From: Polycyclovorans sp002706265
Lineage (GTDB): Bacteria; Pseudomonadota; Gammaproteobacteria; Nevskiales; Nevskiaceae
NCBI GenBank assembly: GCA_963973915.1
Contig: CAXBBM010000012.1
Coordinates: 1-64,000, forward strand
Length of the DNA: 64,000 nucleotides
Reading direction: 5' to 3'
The notes under the pieces are model-generated. The model had not been told where the DNA came from. It searched no databases and saw only the letters and a program-made list of their open reading frames with translations. The translations under genes and the position numbers were made by a program. Of the stretch, positions 1 to 7,469 are shown in pieces (position 1 is the first letter of the stretch; each line of letters starts with the position of its first letter).

Positions 1-45
1 AGGAATGGTCTCGACCTTCCTGGCCGAGAGCAGGTTCATGGCCAT
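1..45 (-). CDS. Tyrosine integrase, N-terminal 15 codons only (runs off left edge)
   Basis: Reading leftwards from an ATG at 45, the frame gives MAMNLLSARKVETIP and continues out of the window. The LSARKVETI pattern is typical of the first residues of phage/island integrases with the DUF4102 (Arm-DNA-binding) N-terminus, which continue with a Pro-Gly and a DGGGLYL-type stretch. Only 15 codons are visible, so this is recognition of a short signature and not a domain match. An alternative ATG lies two codons inside. The integrase would be transcribed away from the rest of the window, and the AT-richer DNA with TATACACA repeats behind it is what one expects at the end of an integrated element. 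Confidence 0.5.
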   Translation of the reverse strand, partial: MAMNLLSARKVETIP

Positions 46-46
46 G

Positions 47-143
47 TGTGTATACCACCTCTCTTGAGGCCCGATATACACAGAAATATACACACTTGCA
101 GCAGATTCGTCTAGCCTTCACTAGACCATCAAGGAATATACAT
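47..143. repeat. TATACACA repeat cluster behind the integrase start
   Basis: TATACACA occurs at 75-82 and 87-94 as direct copies 12 bp apart, and inverted (TGTGTATA) at 47-54, directly in front of the integrase start codon. A near copy, TATACAT, lies at 137-143. The surrounding 1-200 is clearly more AT-rich than the rest of the window. Inference: operator or arm-type binding sites of the integrase or its excisionase, but the binding protein is unknown. Confidence 0.45.
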
Positions 144-667
144 CCATACAAATCAACAAGTTATGCTTTCTCCATGGAACACGGTGGAGCTTGATGGATG
201 CCAATCGTAGTTATCGATCATCAGCAGCATGGAAAAGTCATCCTATTGTTTGGCAAGGATGTTTTTGGCGAAAGCGCCGCTGATCAGCATAGATACCCAC
301 ATTTTTGTCCGGTACCCGAAAGGGCGGAAATACCCGACGGAGATGCCGGGACAGGTGCCGCAGCATTTTCGCTCAGATCGCAGACCTGCGCAGAGCACAG
401 TGCGGCCGTGTTGGGCTGAGATTGAGCCGCCGCGATTCGCCGCGCCCTCGCCGCCCTGCCGAATCCGCAGCCGTGCGCGGCTGGCCACGGCACCCAAAAC
501 GGGGCTGGCGCGGATGGGCGGGCGACCGCATGAACGTCTGCCCGCTCGCTGAAAGATTGCAGCATCGACACACAACCATCACCGATCTTTACGCGAAGTT
601 TCACCGTCGTTACATGTTCGACCTCTAGCGTGATGGTCACGTGTCCACCCTGTTCGGGAGAACGTCC
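144..667. other. Intergenic stretch without a supported gene
   Basis: No frame here shows a recognisable protein, a good ribosome-binding site or a family motif. The base composition rises from AT-rich near 200 to the GC-rich background by about 400, which is consistent with the edge of an inserted element followed by native DNA upstream of the glycerophosphodiesterase gene. Overlapping open frames on both strands are mutually exclusive and look like GC-rich shadows. Confidence 0.5.
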
Positions 668-1993
668 ATGAAATATGTATCGCTTTCGTCCGCGCTGTTC
701 GCGCTGGCAGGGGTATTCGCCAGTACCGGTGTGGTTGCAGGGAACGGAAACGCGCAGCAGGCGCCACCGGAACATCGGCAGCAGGTCAATCCACCGGGGC
801 TTGCCAAGAACAATGTGCAGGTTGGCCCGCGCCCTTATTTTCTGGTCCGGGACATGGACGAGGGCGCGCTCAAGGACGAGCTGATGGCTTGCGCAGAAGG
901 TCCGTTCCGGCGCACGGAGTTCACCGTCAGCCATCGCGGCGCGCCCTTGCAGTTCCCCGAACACACCAAGGAATCCTACGAGGCGGCGTATCGAATGGGC
1001 GCCGGCATTCAGGAATGCGACGTGACCTTTACCCGCGATCAGGAACTGGTCTGCCGGCACTCACAGTGCGACCTGCACACGACCACCGATGTTTTGGCGA
1101 TTCCCGAACTCGCGGCCAAATGCTCGCAGCCCTTCGTTCCCGCCGACCCGGTTGCCGGAACGCCTGCGTCGGCCCGGTGCTGTACCAGCGATTTCACCCT
1201 CGCCGAGTTCCGTCTGCTGCAGGGCAAGATGGATGCGGCCGATTCGCGCGCCACAACGGTCGAGCAGTACATGAAGGGCACCGCGGACTGGCGCACCGAT
1301 CTGTATGCGTCCCGCGGAACACTGCTGACGCACGCAGAGAGCATCGAGCTGTTCAAGCGTCAGGGCGTGAAGATGACGCCCGAGCTGAAATCGCCGAGCG
1401 TGCCGATGCCGTTCAACGGATTCACCCAGCAGGACTACGCGCAGAAGATGATCGACGAGTACAAGCTCGCCGGCGTGCCGGCTGGAAACGTGTTTCCGCA
1501 GAGCTTCGATTACCACGACATCCTCTACTGGATCGGCAACGAACCGGCATTCGGAACGCAGGCAACGTTTCTCGACGGACGCTACGACGATCCGGCCTTC
1601 AACCACGCCGATCCTTCGACCTGGAATCCTTCCATGCAGCAGCTGGTGGACGACGGCGTGAAGATTCTGGCGCCGCCGTTGTGGATGCTGGTGCGCGTGA
1701 ACGATGCCGGCGTGATCGAACCCTCGGTGTATGCCCGGGCCGCCAAGGCCGTGGGCCTGGACTTCATCACCTGGAGCTTCGAGCGTGACGGCCCGCTTGC
1801 CAACGGCGGCGGGTTCTACTTTCAGAGCACCAACGGCGCCAACCAGGATGACCCCCACGCGGGCGTGATCAATAACGACGGCGACATGATGGAAGTGCTC
1901 GATGTTCTGGGGCGCGAAGTCGGTGTGCTGGGTGTGTTCACGGACTGGCCCGGAACGGTGACGTACTACGCCAACTGCGTCGGGCTGAAGTAG
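668..1993 (+). CDS. Exported glycerophosphodiester phosphodiesterase
   Basis: 441 aa. Hydrolyses glycerophosphodiesters to glycerol-3-phosphate and an alcohol, probably in the periplasm. The start ATG at 668 is preceded by GGGAG; an in-frame ATG at 641 has no such signal. Residues 1-25 form a Sec signal peptide (MKYVSLSSALFALAGVFAST). The GDPD catalytic signature SHRGAPLQFPEHTKESY follows the signal region, with the His-Arg-Gly and the downstream Glu, then ECDVTFTRD supplies the second acidic pair and a catalytic-type His. Late conserved GDPD strands end in GVFTDWPG. Several Cys (CRHSQC, CCTS) suggest disulfides, consistent with export. No operon partner. Family call is firm; substrate is not known. 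Confidence 0.85.
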   Translation: MKYVSLSSALFALAGVFASTGVVAGNGNAQQAPPEHRQQVNPPGLAKNNVQVGPRPYFLVRDMDEGALKDELMACAEGPFRRTEFTVSHRGAPLQFPEHTKESYEAAYRMGAGIQECDVTFTRDQELVCRHSQCDLHTTTDVLAIPELAAKCSQPFVPADPVAGTPASARCCTSDFTLAEFRLLQGKMDAADSRATTVEQYMKGTADWRTDLYASRGTLLTHAESIELFKRQGVKMTPELKSPSVPMPFNGFTQQDYAQKMIDEYKLAGVPAGNVFPQSFDYHDILYWIGNEPAFGTQATFLDGRYDDPAFNHADPSTWNPSMQQLVDDGVKILAPPLWMLVRVNDAGVIEPSVYARAAKAVGLDFITWSFERDGPLANGGGFYFQSTNGANQDDPHAGVINNDGDMMEVLDVLGREVGVLGVFTDWPGTVTYYANCVGLK

Positions 1994-2020
1994 CCAGCCG
2001 AGCCACGACCCGGTCGCGGT

Positions 2021-2965
2021 CTATCTTGTCTGGCGCATGCGCTCAGGCGCGTCCTGCCCCTGGGCAAGCAGGCTGACCTGTTCAAGGTAGTGAGCCGGCA
2101 GTGCCGCCAGCGGGTCGTCCTCATGGACCGACTTGAGCAGCCGCTCGGTGAGCACCTGCCAGCGCGACGGGGTCCAGCGCACCGACCCTTCGCGGGCGTG
2201 GCATCCCATCCCCCAGCGGGCGAAGTGCCGCGTCCGTGCCAGCTGATCGGCAACGATGGTCAGTTGATCGTGCCGCGGATCGATCTGTATCTGTTTCAGC
2301 AGCACGTCCAGAGCCTCGGGGGCCCCTTCCAGAATCTGCAGAAATGACTGCCCGGCGCTGACCAGAACGCCGGTCACCGAAAGGCGGCGGTTCCCCTCGG
2401 CGGCGCGTGCGCACAACCGTGTCAATGACTGGGCGTTGAAGGGGGTGACGGCCCGGCTGACGTACGCCACCTGCCGCAGCCAGGTGCCACGCGCGGTTGC
2501 CGGCGAGACTGCTGCACCTGCCCGGTCGGGGCGGGCGAGCTGGGCGATCTCACGCAGCTCGGCCTCGGAAATTACCAGACCACGCTTGAGTTCGGCAAAT
2601 TGCCGGATCATCGCCCAGCGGGTCACGCGGGCGATCGCCGAGGTGCAGATGTCGGCCTTGGGCAGAAAGTCGGTGGCGCCGGCCAGAAGAGCGTTCTCGC
2701 CCAGCAGGTCGATGTCCTGCCCGGTGGTGACCACGATCGCCAGCGGGTTGCCTGTCGCGCGCGTGGCACGCACCAGCTCAAGGCCACTGTCGGCACCGAG
2801 ACGGTAATCGACAAAGGCCACGTTGAACCCGCCCCCCGCCACGGCCGCGAGGCCGGCGGCCAGGGTCGTCACCACGGTCAACTGGCTGCTTTCGGGCAGA
2901 TGACGACGGAAGATCGCGACATCTTCGGGGTCGTCCTCGACCAGCAGCAGGCGGGTGGTGCTCAT
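2021..2965 (-). CDS. Response regulator with C-terminal BLUF blue-light domain (REC-BLUF)
   Basis: 314 aa. Residues 1-125 are a receiver domain: acidic pair D11-D12, phospho-acceptor D53 in FVDYRLG, T80/T81 and K103 in PKAD. After a linker, residues 163-258 are a flavin-binding BLUF domain. It keeps Y168, N192, Q210, W251 and M253, which have exactly the spacing of the AppA photocycle residues Y21, N45, Q63, W104 and M106. The start ATG overlaps the stop of the preceding regulator gene by 4 bp (ATGA), so the genes are translationally coupled with the histidine kinase. Inference: the protein integrates phosphorelay input and blue light; no DNA-binding or enzymatic output domain is present, and the C-terminal 55 residues are of unknown role. 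Confidence 0.88.
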   Translation of the reverse strand: MSTTRLLLVEDDPEDVAIFRRHLPESSQLTVVTTLAAGLAAVAGGGFNVAFVDYRLGADSGLELVRATRATGNPLAIVVTTGQDIDLLGENALLAGATDFLPKADICTSAIARVTRWAMIRQFAELKRGLVISEAELREIAQLARPDRAGAAVSPATARGTWLRQVAYVSRAVTPFNAQSLTRLCARAAEGNRRLSVTGVLVSAGQSFLQILEGAPEALDVLLKQIQIDPRHDQLTIVADQLARTRHFARWGMGCHAREGSVRWTPSRWQVLTERLLKSVHEDDPLAALPAHYLEQVSLLAQGQDAPERMRQTR

Positions 2966-3381
2966 GTCATCAACGCCTCGGGAATCCATTGCTGCACGAC
3001 GCTCCGCATCATCTCGGTCAGTGCCGACACTGACGACGGCTTGATGAAATAGCCGCTGGCCCCTTCGGCCAGCACGCGGGCGCGGTCGGCAGGTTCGGCC
3101 GATGTGGTGAGCACGATAAAGGCGGGCACAACCGCCGCCGGGGGGCGGCAACGCTGCTGCGCAAGAAACTCCCGGCCATCCATGCGGGGCATGTTCAGGT
3201 CCAGCAGCACGACCTTGGGGGGCACCGACGTCTCGGCCAGAAAGGCGCCCAGCGCCACGCCGTCACGCACCGAGGCGCAGGTCAGCCGGGGCGCGACCGC
3301 CGAGATGGCCCGCATCAGCAACATCAGGTCGTCCGGATCATCTTCGGCAATCAGCAAGGCGGGGGCCACGGCGGCATTCAT
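2962..3381 (-). CDS. CheY-like single-domain response regulator (Rcp1-like)
   Basis: 139 aa, receiver domain only. Acidic pocket at D14/D15, phospho-acceptor D61 in LLDLNMPRMDG, T92/T93 and K114 in YFIKP. The AEDDPDDLMLL start and the long loop before the last helix resemble the small regulators that pair with phytochrome-type kinases (Rcp1 group). Start overlaps the kinase stop by 4 bp and its own stop overlaps the REC-BLUF start by 4 bp. It probably shuttles phosphate between the kinase and the REC-BLUF protein or acts on an unlinked target. Confidence 0.9.
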   Translation of the reverse strand: MNAAVAPALLIAEDDPDDLMLLMRAISAVAPRLTCASVRDGVALGAFLAETSVPPKVVLLDLNMPRMDGREFLAQQRCRPPAAVVPAFIVLTTSAEPADRARVLAEGASGYFIKPSSVSALTEMMRSVVQQWIPEALMT

Positions 3382-4538
3382 GCGCCGGCCCCTTGCGGCG
3401 CGTGCGCACGCGGCAGGGTGATCAGGAAGCTCGCGCCCTGTCCGGCGTTCGAGGTGGCCGTGATGTCGCCCCCATGACGCCGGCAGATCTTGCGGCAGAT
3501 GGCCAGACCCACGCCGGCACCCGAGTACTGATCCCGTGTGTGCAGGCGCTGGAAAATGCCAAAAATCCGCTCGCCGTACTGGGGGTCGAAGCCAATGCCG
3601 TTGTCGGCCACTTGTAGGGTCAGGTGGGGCGCCGAGACGGCCCCGAAGCAACGCACGGTGATGTGAGGGGTCAGGTCATCGCGCCGGTACTTCATGGCGT
3701 TTTCGATCAGGTTCTGCAGAAGCTGACGCATCTGCGCGGGGTCGGCGTCGATCACCGCCAATGGTGCGACGTCAATGCGCGCGCCGGTCTCGCGAATGGC
3801 CACCGCCAGATCGGACAGCACCTCGGCAGCCACGTCGTTGAGGTCGCAGCGACTGAACAGTTGGCCCTCCGAGGTCACTTTGGTCAGGCTCAGCAGGCTG
3901 TCGAGCAAGGCCTGCATGCGTCGTGTCGCGGCACAGATGCTGGCCAGATAAGCATGTGACGCGGGCGACAGGGCCGCGCCGTCGTCCAGCGCGATGAGGT
4001 CGCTGAAGGCCAGCACCTTGCGCAGCGGTTCGCGCAGGTCGTGCGAGGCCACGTGAATGAATTGCTCCAGCTCCTGATGACTGCGCTGCAGATCGTTGAG
4101 GCGCATCTCGATGGCGCGACGGTCGCTGATGTCGCGGGTGATCTTGGCAAAGCCCAGCGGGACGCCGGCATCGTCGCGGATCAGATCGATGATCACGTGC
4201 GCCCAGAACGACTCACCCCCCTTGCGCACCCGCCAGCCGTAGTCCTCGAAGCGGCCGGTCTGCAGGGCCAGGGTCAGCGCCCGTTGCGGTTTGCCTGCCT
4301 CGGCTTCAGCCCGGGTATAGAACAGGGAAAAGTGGCGGCCGAGCACCTCGGTTTCGGTGTAGTGCTTGAAGCGCTCGGCCCCGGCGTTCCAGCTGCTGAT
4401 CCGGCCATCGAGACCGAGCCGGTAGATCGCATAGTCGGTGACGCTCTCGACCAGCCGGCGATAAAAGCCGTCGGCCAGCTCCGCTGCGGGCTCAGCAATG
4501 GATTCGGCCCCAAGGAGGCTCAGGTGTGACGGGGGCAT
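3378..4538 (-). CDS. PAS-domain sensor histidine kinase
   Basis: 386 aa, soluble (no membrane segment). Residues 25-145 are a PAS domain with PAC-type end (GFAKITRDISDR). HisKA follows with the phospho-accepting H166 in ASHDLREP. The HATPase has the N box (NLIENAMKYR, near 282), G1 (DNGIGFD) and G2 (GAGVGLAICRKI). Its kinase core resembles phytochrome-associated kinases, but no GAF/PHY chromophore module or bilin-type Cys is present, so the PAS ligand is unknown. First gene of a three-gene operon with 4-bp overlaps. The ATG at 4538 is chosen at the start of the conserved part; an upstream in-frame extension is possible. Confidence 0.88.
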   Translation of the reverse strand: MPPSHLSLLGAESIAEPAAELADGFYRRLVESVTDYAIYRLGLDGRISSWNAGAERFKHYTETEVLGRHFSLFYTRAEAEAGKPQRALTLALQTGRFEDYGWRVRKGGESFWAHVIIDLIRDDAGVPLGFAKITRDISDRRAIEMRLNDLQRSHQELEQFIHVASHDLREPLRKVLAFSDLIALDDGAALSPASHAYLASICAATRRMQALLDSLLSLTKVTSEGQLFSRCDLNDVAAEVLSDLAVAIRETGARIDVAPLAVIDADPAQMRQLLQNLIENAMKYRRDDLTPHITVRCFGAVSAPHLTLQVADNGIGFDPQYGERIFGIFQRLHTRDQYSGAGVGLAICRKICRRHGGDITATSNAGQGASFLITLPRAHAPQGAGA

Positions 4539-4653
4539 GTCGGTTCGCGGCTGCCGGTTCGCGTGCGGGGGTGCACACGCAAGCGCGCCGCACGCCGTCG
4601 ACCGGCTGGCCCAGGCCGGCGGCATCGGGCCGGTTTAGGCTTGCCCAAACGAC

Positions 4654-4680
4654 AAAACGGCCGGGAATCACCCGGCCGTG
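4654..4680 (-). terminator. Rho-independent terminator for the VOC gene
   Basis: CGGCCGGG at 4658-4665, a 5-nt loop, and CCCGGCCG at 4671-4678 form a perfect 8-bp GC stem. On the minus strand the stem is followed by TTTT (complement of 4654-4657). It lies 20 bp after the stop of the VOC gene. Confidence 0.8.
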
Positions 4681-4700
4681 GTCGATCACCCTGTAGGGTT

Positions 4701-5084
4701 TCAGCCCGGCGCGAAGCAAAAGGCGCAGAGCTTGTTGCCATCCAGGTCGCGCACGTAGGCGGCATAGGCGGTCGGCCCGAATGCGCGCGGGCCGGGTGCG
4801 CCTTCGCAGCTGCCGCCGAGTTCCAGCGCCTTCTTGTGAAAGGCGTGCACGGCGTCGCGGCTGCTGGCCGCCAGGCCCACCGTGCCGCCGTTGGCGGCCG
4901 TGGCCGGCTGGCCGTTGGCCGGCTTGGTGACCATGAACTGCGGCGCATTGCCGCCCCACAGCGACGCGCGGTCTTCAATGTCCATCAGCCGCTTGGCGCC
5001 CAGTGTGGCCAGCACCGCGTCATAGAACGTCTGCGCCTTGGGCAGGTCGTTGGTGCCGATCACCACGTGCGTGAACATGCTCAT
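4701..5084 (-). CDS. VOC (glyoxalase/bleomycin-resistance) family protein
   Basis: 127 aa, one VOC module: MFTHVVIGTNDLPKAQTFYD strand-helix start, central EDRASLWGG, and the closing AYVRDLDGNKLCAF strand typical of the glyoxalase-like subfamily. Metal-ligand-type His near the N-terminus and acidic residue near the C-terminus are present. ATG at 5084 is preceded by AGGAG at good spacing; the longer open frame upstream has no signal. Followed by its own terminator, so monocistronic. Substrate unknown. Confidence 0.85.
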   Translation of the reverse strand: MSMFTHVVIGTNDLPKAQTFYDAVLATLGAKRLMDIEDRASLWGGNAPQFMVTKPANGQPATAANGGTVGLAASSRDAVHAFHKKALELGGSCEGAPGPRAFGPTAYAAYVRDLDGNKLCAFCFAPG

Positions 5085-5158
5085 GTCGAATCTCCTGAGG
5101 ATTGATTTGGGGCGCCCATCATTGCCGAAGTCGAAGGGCACCGCCGAAGTTGGCGGCC

Positions 5159-5836
5159 TCAGCCGGGGCGGATGAGGTCGGCAAGCTGTTCGGCCACGCC
5201 ATTGCAGGCAGCCGCTTCGGTGCGGGCGATCAGCGGAATCGGGATGATCAGCGCCGGAATGTACGTGGTGCCGGTGGCGCGGGCGCTCACCTTGCCGACC
5301 AACTGGCGGGATTGCAGGTCCCACACCTCGGCTTCGTAGTCAGATGCCTTGTCCCACATGCCGAAGCCGATGCAGCCGGCAAAACCGGGCGCCGCCGCGC
5401 ACGACAGCGAGCCGCTGCTGTCGACGGTTTCGCTCTCGCCGTCGATCCAGATCATGTAGCGCACCCGCGCCGCCCCGATGCGGTCGGCGACGCCGGGCTG
5501 GTCCAGCAGCTTCGGCAGGGCGCGGGCCGACAGGGGGGCGGTGCGCGGCTCCAGCCAGGGGAACAGGGCATCGACCAGGTCGGCCTGCGGGGTCACCGGC
5601 AACTGCTGCGAGGCGAGCTTGTTTTCGAGACAGCGATTGAAGCTGTCTTCGGCCTGGCGGTCGCCGTGCTGGCGCCGGTTGAGAATCACCACCGTGTCGC
5701 CGGTGACCAGTGGTGCCGCGCCGCGCGGCGCGCTGCGAAACTGTTCGACCTTGGCGCTGACACAGCCGCCGAGACCGGCCACGCCCGCAAGCACGACGGT
5801 CAGCACGACGGCCCGCATGCCGGTGGCCATGTGCAT
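5159..5836 (-). CDS. Last gene of envelope operon: putative lipoprotein
   Basis: 225 aa. Signal peptide with lipobox GLGGC near residue 25, so probably a lipoprotein anchored in the outer membrane. The body is a mixed alpha/beta domain (TVVILNRRQ near the start, RYMIWIDGESE and YEAEVWDLQSRQLVGKVSA in the middle) with four Cys after the lipobox that may form disulfides (CAAAPGFAGC). I recognise no family. The start ATG at 5836 follows GGGGGC and sits 2 bp after the stop of the previous gene. It closes the 14-gene minus-strand operon. Confidence 0.75.
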   Translation of the reverse strand: MHMATGMRAVVLTVVLAGVAGLGGCVSAKVEQFRSAPRGAAPLVTGDTVVILNRRQHGDRQAEDSFNRCLENKLASQQLPVTPQADLVDALFPWLEPRTAPLSARALPKLLDQPGVADRIGAARVRYMIWIDGESETVDSSGSLSCAAAPGFAGCIGFGMWDKASDYEAEVWDLQSRQLVGKVSARATGTTYIPALIIPIPLIARTEAAACNGVAEQLADLIRPG

Positions 5837-5838
5837 GA

Positions 5839-6468
5839 TCAGACGCCCCCCGCCACCGCGCCGCTGCTGCGCGCCCAATCCGACACCTTGCGGTCGTCCT
5901 GCAAGGCCAGCGCCAGCGCCGCAGTGGCATCACGCATCGCCTGATTCAGCGCGTCGCCCATGCCGGTTTCGGCGCCGACCATCATGCCGTCGCGCGACTT
6001 GCCGTAGGCCGCCAGCGGCAGATCGGCCACCGTCTGGCCGGCGGCGTTGGTGATCTGCACGCGGTACTTGATCCACGCTTCGTAGAAGTCTGATCCGGTC
6101 TGCGACGGCAGCGAAAATTCAACGCGCTCGATCGTCGGCGCAATTCTCAGGGCGGCGCTGCGCCCGCCCTCAATCGAGCTGAAACGGGCCCGCGCCAGGT
6201 TCTGCACCCAGTCCACCGACGCCGGGCCGATGGGCAGCGTCCAGGTCGCACCGCGCGTGCCGGTCATGGTTTCGGTGTGGGTGTAGGTGCTGAACGCCGG
6301 GGCGATGTCCAGTGCCACGGCCATCGGCAGCGTCTCCATCAGCGGCGGCGGAAAGGCCGATGGCGGCACCGCCTGGTACTGGCCGGCGCAGGCGGTGAGC
6401 AACAGTGAGGCAAGCGCCACAACCGTCGCTCCGGCGCCGGCCCGCTGCCTGTTCAATTGCCGCCCCAT
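5839..6468 (-). CDS. Envelope operon: putative lipoprotein
   Basis: 209 aa. Signal peptide with lipobox LLTAC near residue 27. The mature part contains two beta-rich strands separated by helices, with FYEAWIKYRVQI and TVADLPLAAYGKSRDG resembling the folds of LPS- or surface-assembly lipoproteins, but no named family is evident. Start ATG lies 5 bp after the stop of the upstream VWA gene; the downstream lipoprotein starts 2 bp after its stop. Two consecutive lipoproteins at the end of the operon suggest outer-membrane partners of the channel/VWA proteins. Confidence 0.75.
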   Translation of the reverse strand: MGRQLNRQRAGAGATVVALASLLLTACAGQYQAVPPSAFPPPLMETLPMAVALDIAPAFSTYTHTETMTGTRGATWTLPIGPASVDWVQNLARARFSSIEGGRSAALRIAPTIERVEFSLPSQTGSDFYEAWIKYRVQITNAAGQTVADLPLAAYGKSRDGMMVGAETGMGDALNQAMRDATAALALALQDDRKVSDWARSSGAVAGGV

Positions 6469-6473
6469 GCCGT

Positions 6474-7469
6474 TCAACGCGTGTTCTCCAGTCCGATGAA
6501 GGCGCCGCCGCTTTCTTCGGCCAGCACCCGCATCAGGTTGGCGAAGCGCAGGGCGCCGTCGGCGGCGCCTCGATTGTTCATCAATACCGGAAACCCGATG
6601 CCGTGGATGCGCACCGAGGGCCGGCCGGACCGGTCCCTGGGATTGATGCGCCGCACCGTCAACACCACGTCGTTGATCGAACGTCCGGTGAAATCGTCGC
6701 CAAACACATAGATGCTGATCTTGCGGTCGGCCCGCGCATAAGTGCGAATGGCGGCGGTGATGCCCTCCACCGGGCTGGAATTGGAAAACGGCGCCCAGTT
6801 GGTCAGGCGCTGCAGCACCGTACGCCGCCGCGCCGGGGTGTCGGGAATCCAGTCGCCCCGGTAAGAACTGAACATGTATTCGCCCATGTCGCTCATCACC
6901 TGAAACCCCTTGATCTGAGGATACGCATCCAGCGCCTCGTTCATTTTCTGCTGTACCGAGCGCCACGCCATCTGCTGCATGCTGCCCGAGGTGTCGATCA
7001 CGAAGATGACGTACTGGCTGTCGACCGGAATGCCCGCCACCGGCCCGTCGGGTCGCGCCTTGGCGCTGCCCTGCAAACGGCGCATCTCTTCGGTCAGGGT
7101 CTGGCGCGCCTGGGCAAGCTGGCGCTCGAGGGTGGTGGTGACCACCGTGTCCTGCCGGGTTTCGACCACCTTGTCGCGCGCCGAGTCGGCACTCACGCGC
7201 AGGCTGGCCAGTGCCTGGGCGGCTGCGGCGCGGGTCGCCTCGGCTGCCGCCAGCTCGGCCTCCACCGCTTCGCGTTCACCGGCCGTCTGCTGCGCCAGCA
7301 ACGACAATTGCTGCGCCTGTGCGGCGTTGACCACCGGCGTGGGTTCTTCCACCGAGGGCGGTGCCGATTTGCTGATCACCACCAGAATGATGATGGCGCC
7401 AAAGCCACAGGAAATGGCGTCCAGAAACGACAGGCTGGACTGCTCGACATTGCGGTTGCGCCGTTTCAC
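6474..7469 (-). CDS. Membrane-anchored VWA-domain protein with ExbD-like N-terminus (paralogue 2)
   Basis: 331 aa. A short basic cytoplasmic start, then LSFLDAISCGFGA leading into one transmembrane helix (about 19-35), a periplasmic coiled coil (about 48-135) and a C-terminal VWA domain. The MIDAS is D159-T-S161-G-S163 and later FGDDFTG supplies the aspartate region. D17 just before the membrane helix occupies the place of the proton-carrying aspartate in ExbD/TolR/MotB. The N-terminal motif is shared with the adjacent paralogue. Start overlaps the upstream gene by 4 bp. Inference: stator-type partner of the MotA/TolQ/ExbB protein encoded three genes upstream, with VWA in place of the peptidoglycan-binding domain. 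Confidence 0.85.
   Translation of the reverse strand: MKRRNRNVEQSSLSFLDAISCGFGAIIILVVISKSAPPSVEEPTPVVNAAQAQQLSLLAQQTAGEREAVEAELAAAEATRAAAAQALASLRVSADSARDKVVETRQDTVVTTTLERQLAQARQTLTEEMRRLQGSAKARPDGPVAGIPVDSQYVIFVIDTSGSMQQMAWRSVQQKMNEALDAYPQIKGFQVMSDMGEYMFSSYRGDWIPDTPARRRTVLQRLTNWAPFSNSSPVEGITAAIRTYARADRKISIYVFGDDFTGRSINDVVLTVRRINPRDRSGRPSVRIHGIGFPVLMNNRGAADGALRFANLMRVLAEESGGAFIGLENTR

Noticed and set aside
284..1060. 258-codon minus-strand frame spanning 284-1060
   Set aside because: Mostly a shadow of the glycerophosphodiesterase gene; I saw no motif in the part outside that gene.
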